Position numbers and translations under genes: made by a program. From assembly GCA_023230285.1 (NCBI GenBank), contig JALNXP010000122.1, positions 1 to 7,322 on the forward strand: 7,322 bases of DNA. The letters run 5' to 3'. The notes beneath the pieces were generated by a model. That model was not told the DNA's origin. It searched no databases and saw only the letters and a program-made list of their open reading frames with translations. Source of the DNA: Bacteroidales bacterium. GTDB lineage: Bacteria > Bacteroidota > Bacteroidia > Bacteroidales > BM520. Positions 6,642 to 7,322 of the stretch are shown here, one piece after another; positions within the stretch are counted from its first letter, which is position 1, and every line of letters begins with the position of its first letter.

Positions 6642-7322
6642 CTACGGTAGAGGTTTGTTTTGTGCCGTCAGATGTTTTTTGAAATAATTATGTTTCCAGA
6701 TAAAGAACCAAGCTACATCTATAGTCATAAATAGTAGTCCTATAACCAAGCTGAGATTATAATTCAGGTTTACACTTTGGTCGTCGAACATTATGTATGT
6801 CACAGATACGACTGTCATAAAAGCAGCAGGTATAAGGCTTATCCAATATAATTTTTTTTCTTGGGCGAGAAATACCGACACAGCCCATAGGGTTACGCAG
6901 GCGAGGGTTTGGTTTGTCCATGCAAAATATTGCCAGATAGTGTTAAAGCCTTCTTTGTCAGCCATGCTATACCATAATATCAGTCCGCCGGCAGCTAAAA
7001 GTATGGAGGTTACCATAAGTCTTTTCAGCGGGGATTTTTGGTTTATGTGCAGAGCATCAGCGAGGATAAGTCTGGCGGAGCGGAAAGCAGTGTCGCCGGT
7101 AGAAACGGCGGCAGCCACCACGCCCATAATGGCGATGATACCGCCGACTTTTCCAAGCCACGATTTGCTTATTATGCTGACGACAGAGGCGGCAGAGCCG
7201 ATGGCTTGTCCGTGGATGACTGCGCCTGTTTCGGGGTTATAGAAGAAGAAAGATGCAGCGGCTGCCCATACAAGAGCGACAATACCTTCCATTATCATGG
7301 AGCCGTAAAAAACAGGACGACC
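6642..7322 (-). CDS. cstA: CstA-family carbon starvation protein / pyruvate or peptide transporter, 5'-truncated by the window
   Basis: The frame is open to the right edge: the codons before the ATG at 7298 read GRPVFYGS, followed by MIMEGIVALVWAA, a contiguous conserved CstA stretch. The first Met is therefore internal, and only the 226 C-terminal residues are visible. They show about six hydrophobic segments (near 9-29, 55-74, 101-120, 131-154, 159-179 and 190-210, counting from the window edge), the conserved loop STGDTAFRSARL (74-85) and the FAWTNQ motif (133-138). The family comprises inner-membrane transporters; characterised E. coli members take up pyruvate (BtsT) or peptides/pyruvate (CstA). 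The substrate here cannot be decided. The protein ends in a short polar tail soon after the last segment, as in the compact forms. Its TAG stop (6644-6642) lies one base from the stop of the convergent cargo gene, with no terminator between them. Confidence 0.93.
   Translation of the reverse strand, partial: GRPVFYGSMIMEGIVALVWAAAASFFFYNPETGAVIHGQAIGSAASVVSIISKSWLGKVGGIIAIMGVVAAAVSTGDTAFRSARLILADALHINQKSPLKRLMVTSILLAAGGLILWYSMADKEGFNTIWQYFAWTNQTLACVTLWAVSVFLAQEKKLYWISLIPAAFMTVVSVTYIMFDDQSVNLNYNLSLVIGLLFMTIDVAWFFIWKHNYFKKHLTAQNKPLP

Noticed and set aside
6793..7242. 149-codon open frame on the + strand inside the cstA-like gene
   Set aside because: It is antisense to conserved CstA membrane segments and motifs. 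Its protein looks like random translation.
7296..7298. ATG at 7298 as the start of the cstA-like gene
   Set aside because: The in-frame codons before it (GRPVFYGS) belong to a conserved CstA stretch. A CstA protein is also much longer than the visible 218 residues from this Met.
1..7322. CRISPR arrays, tRNA or rRNA genes, insertion sequences, or a multi-gene defence or biosynthetic cassette
   Set aside because: I found no spaced direct repeats, tRNA-like cloverleaf, transposase or integrase motifs. The four genes are individually explained and do not form a recognisable new system.

Overview
The window looks like a chromosomal segment of a member of the Bacteroidota, most likely order Bacteroidales. 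The clues are a fused SecDF of about 1,050 residues that begins in the way typical of this phylum, a secreted protein ending in a type IX secretion (T9SS) sorting domain, two promoters of the Bacteroidota TAnnTTTG type, start codons without a Shine-Dalgarno sequence, and AT-rich DNA. The species cannot be named from the sequence.

Layout from left to right. Positions 1-1007 (+) hold the 3' part of an AAA-ATPase-like / PD-(D/E)XK nuclease-like protein that begins before the window. Positions 1048-1095 form a perfect 22-bp inverted repeat with an A6/T6-flanked GC core, which can end transcription in both directions. Positions 1107-4253 (-) encode SecDF, the proton-driven accessory subunit of the Sec translocon. 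Positions 4254-4411 are a divergent promoter region, with a good promoter on each strand and the two -33 elements almost back to back. Positions 4412-6640 (+) encode a secreted protein with nine Asp-rich FG-GAP/VCBS-like repeats and a T9SS C-terminal domain. Positions 6642-7322 (-) hold the 3' part of a CstA-family membrane transporter that begins beyond the right edge. The only stretches without genes are 1008-1106 and 4254-4411.

How the genes relate. secDF and the T9SS cargo gene share one intergenic region and are transcribed apart. The cargo must first cross the inner membrane through Sec, which SecDF assists, before T9SS exports it across the outer membrane. This link is plausible but general, because every Sec substrate depends on the same machinery. 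The AAA/nuclease-like gene is an accessory gene of unclear role, and the cstA-like gene is a metabolic transporter. I see no integrase, transposase, CRISPR array, RNA gene or multi-gene defence cassette, and nothing that amounts to a clearly new system. The most notable single observation is an alanine in SecDF (residue 934) where the SecF half normally has an aspartate thought to be part of the proton pathway.
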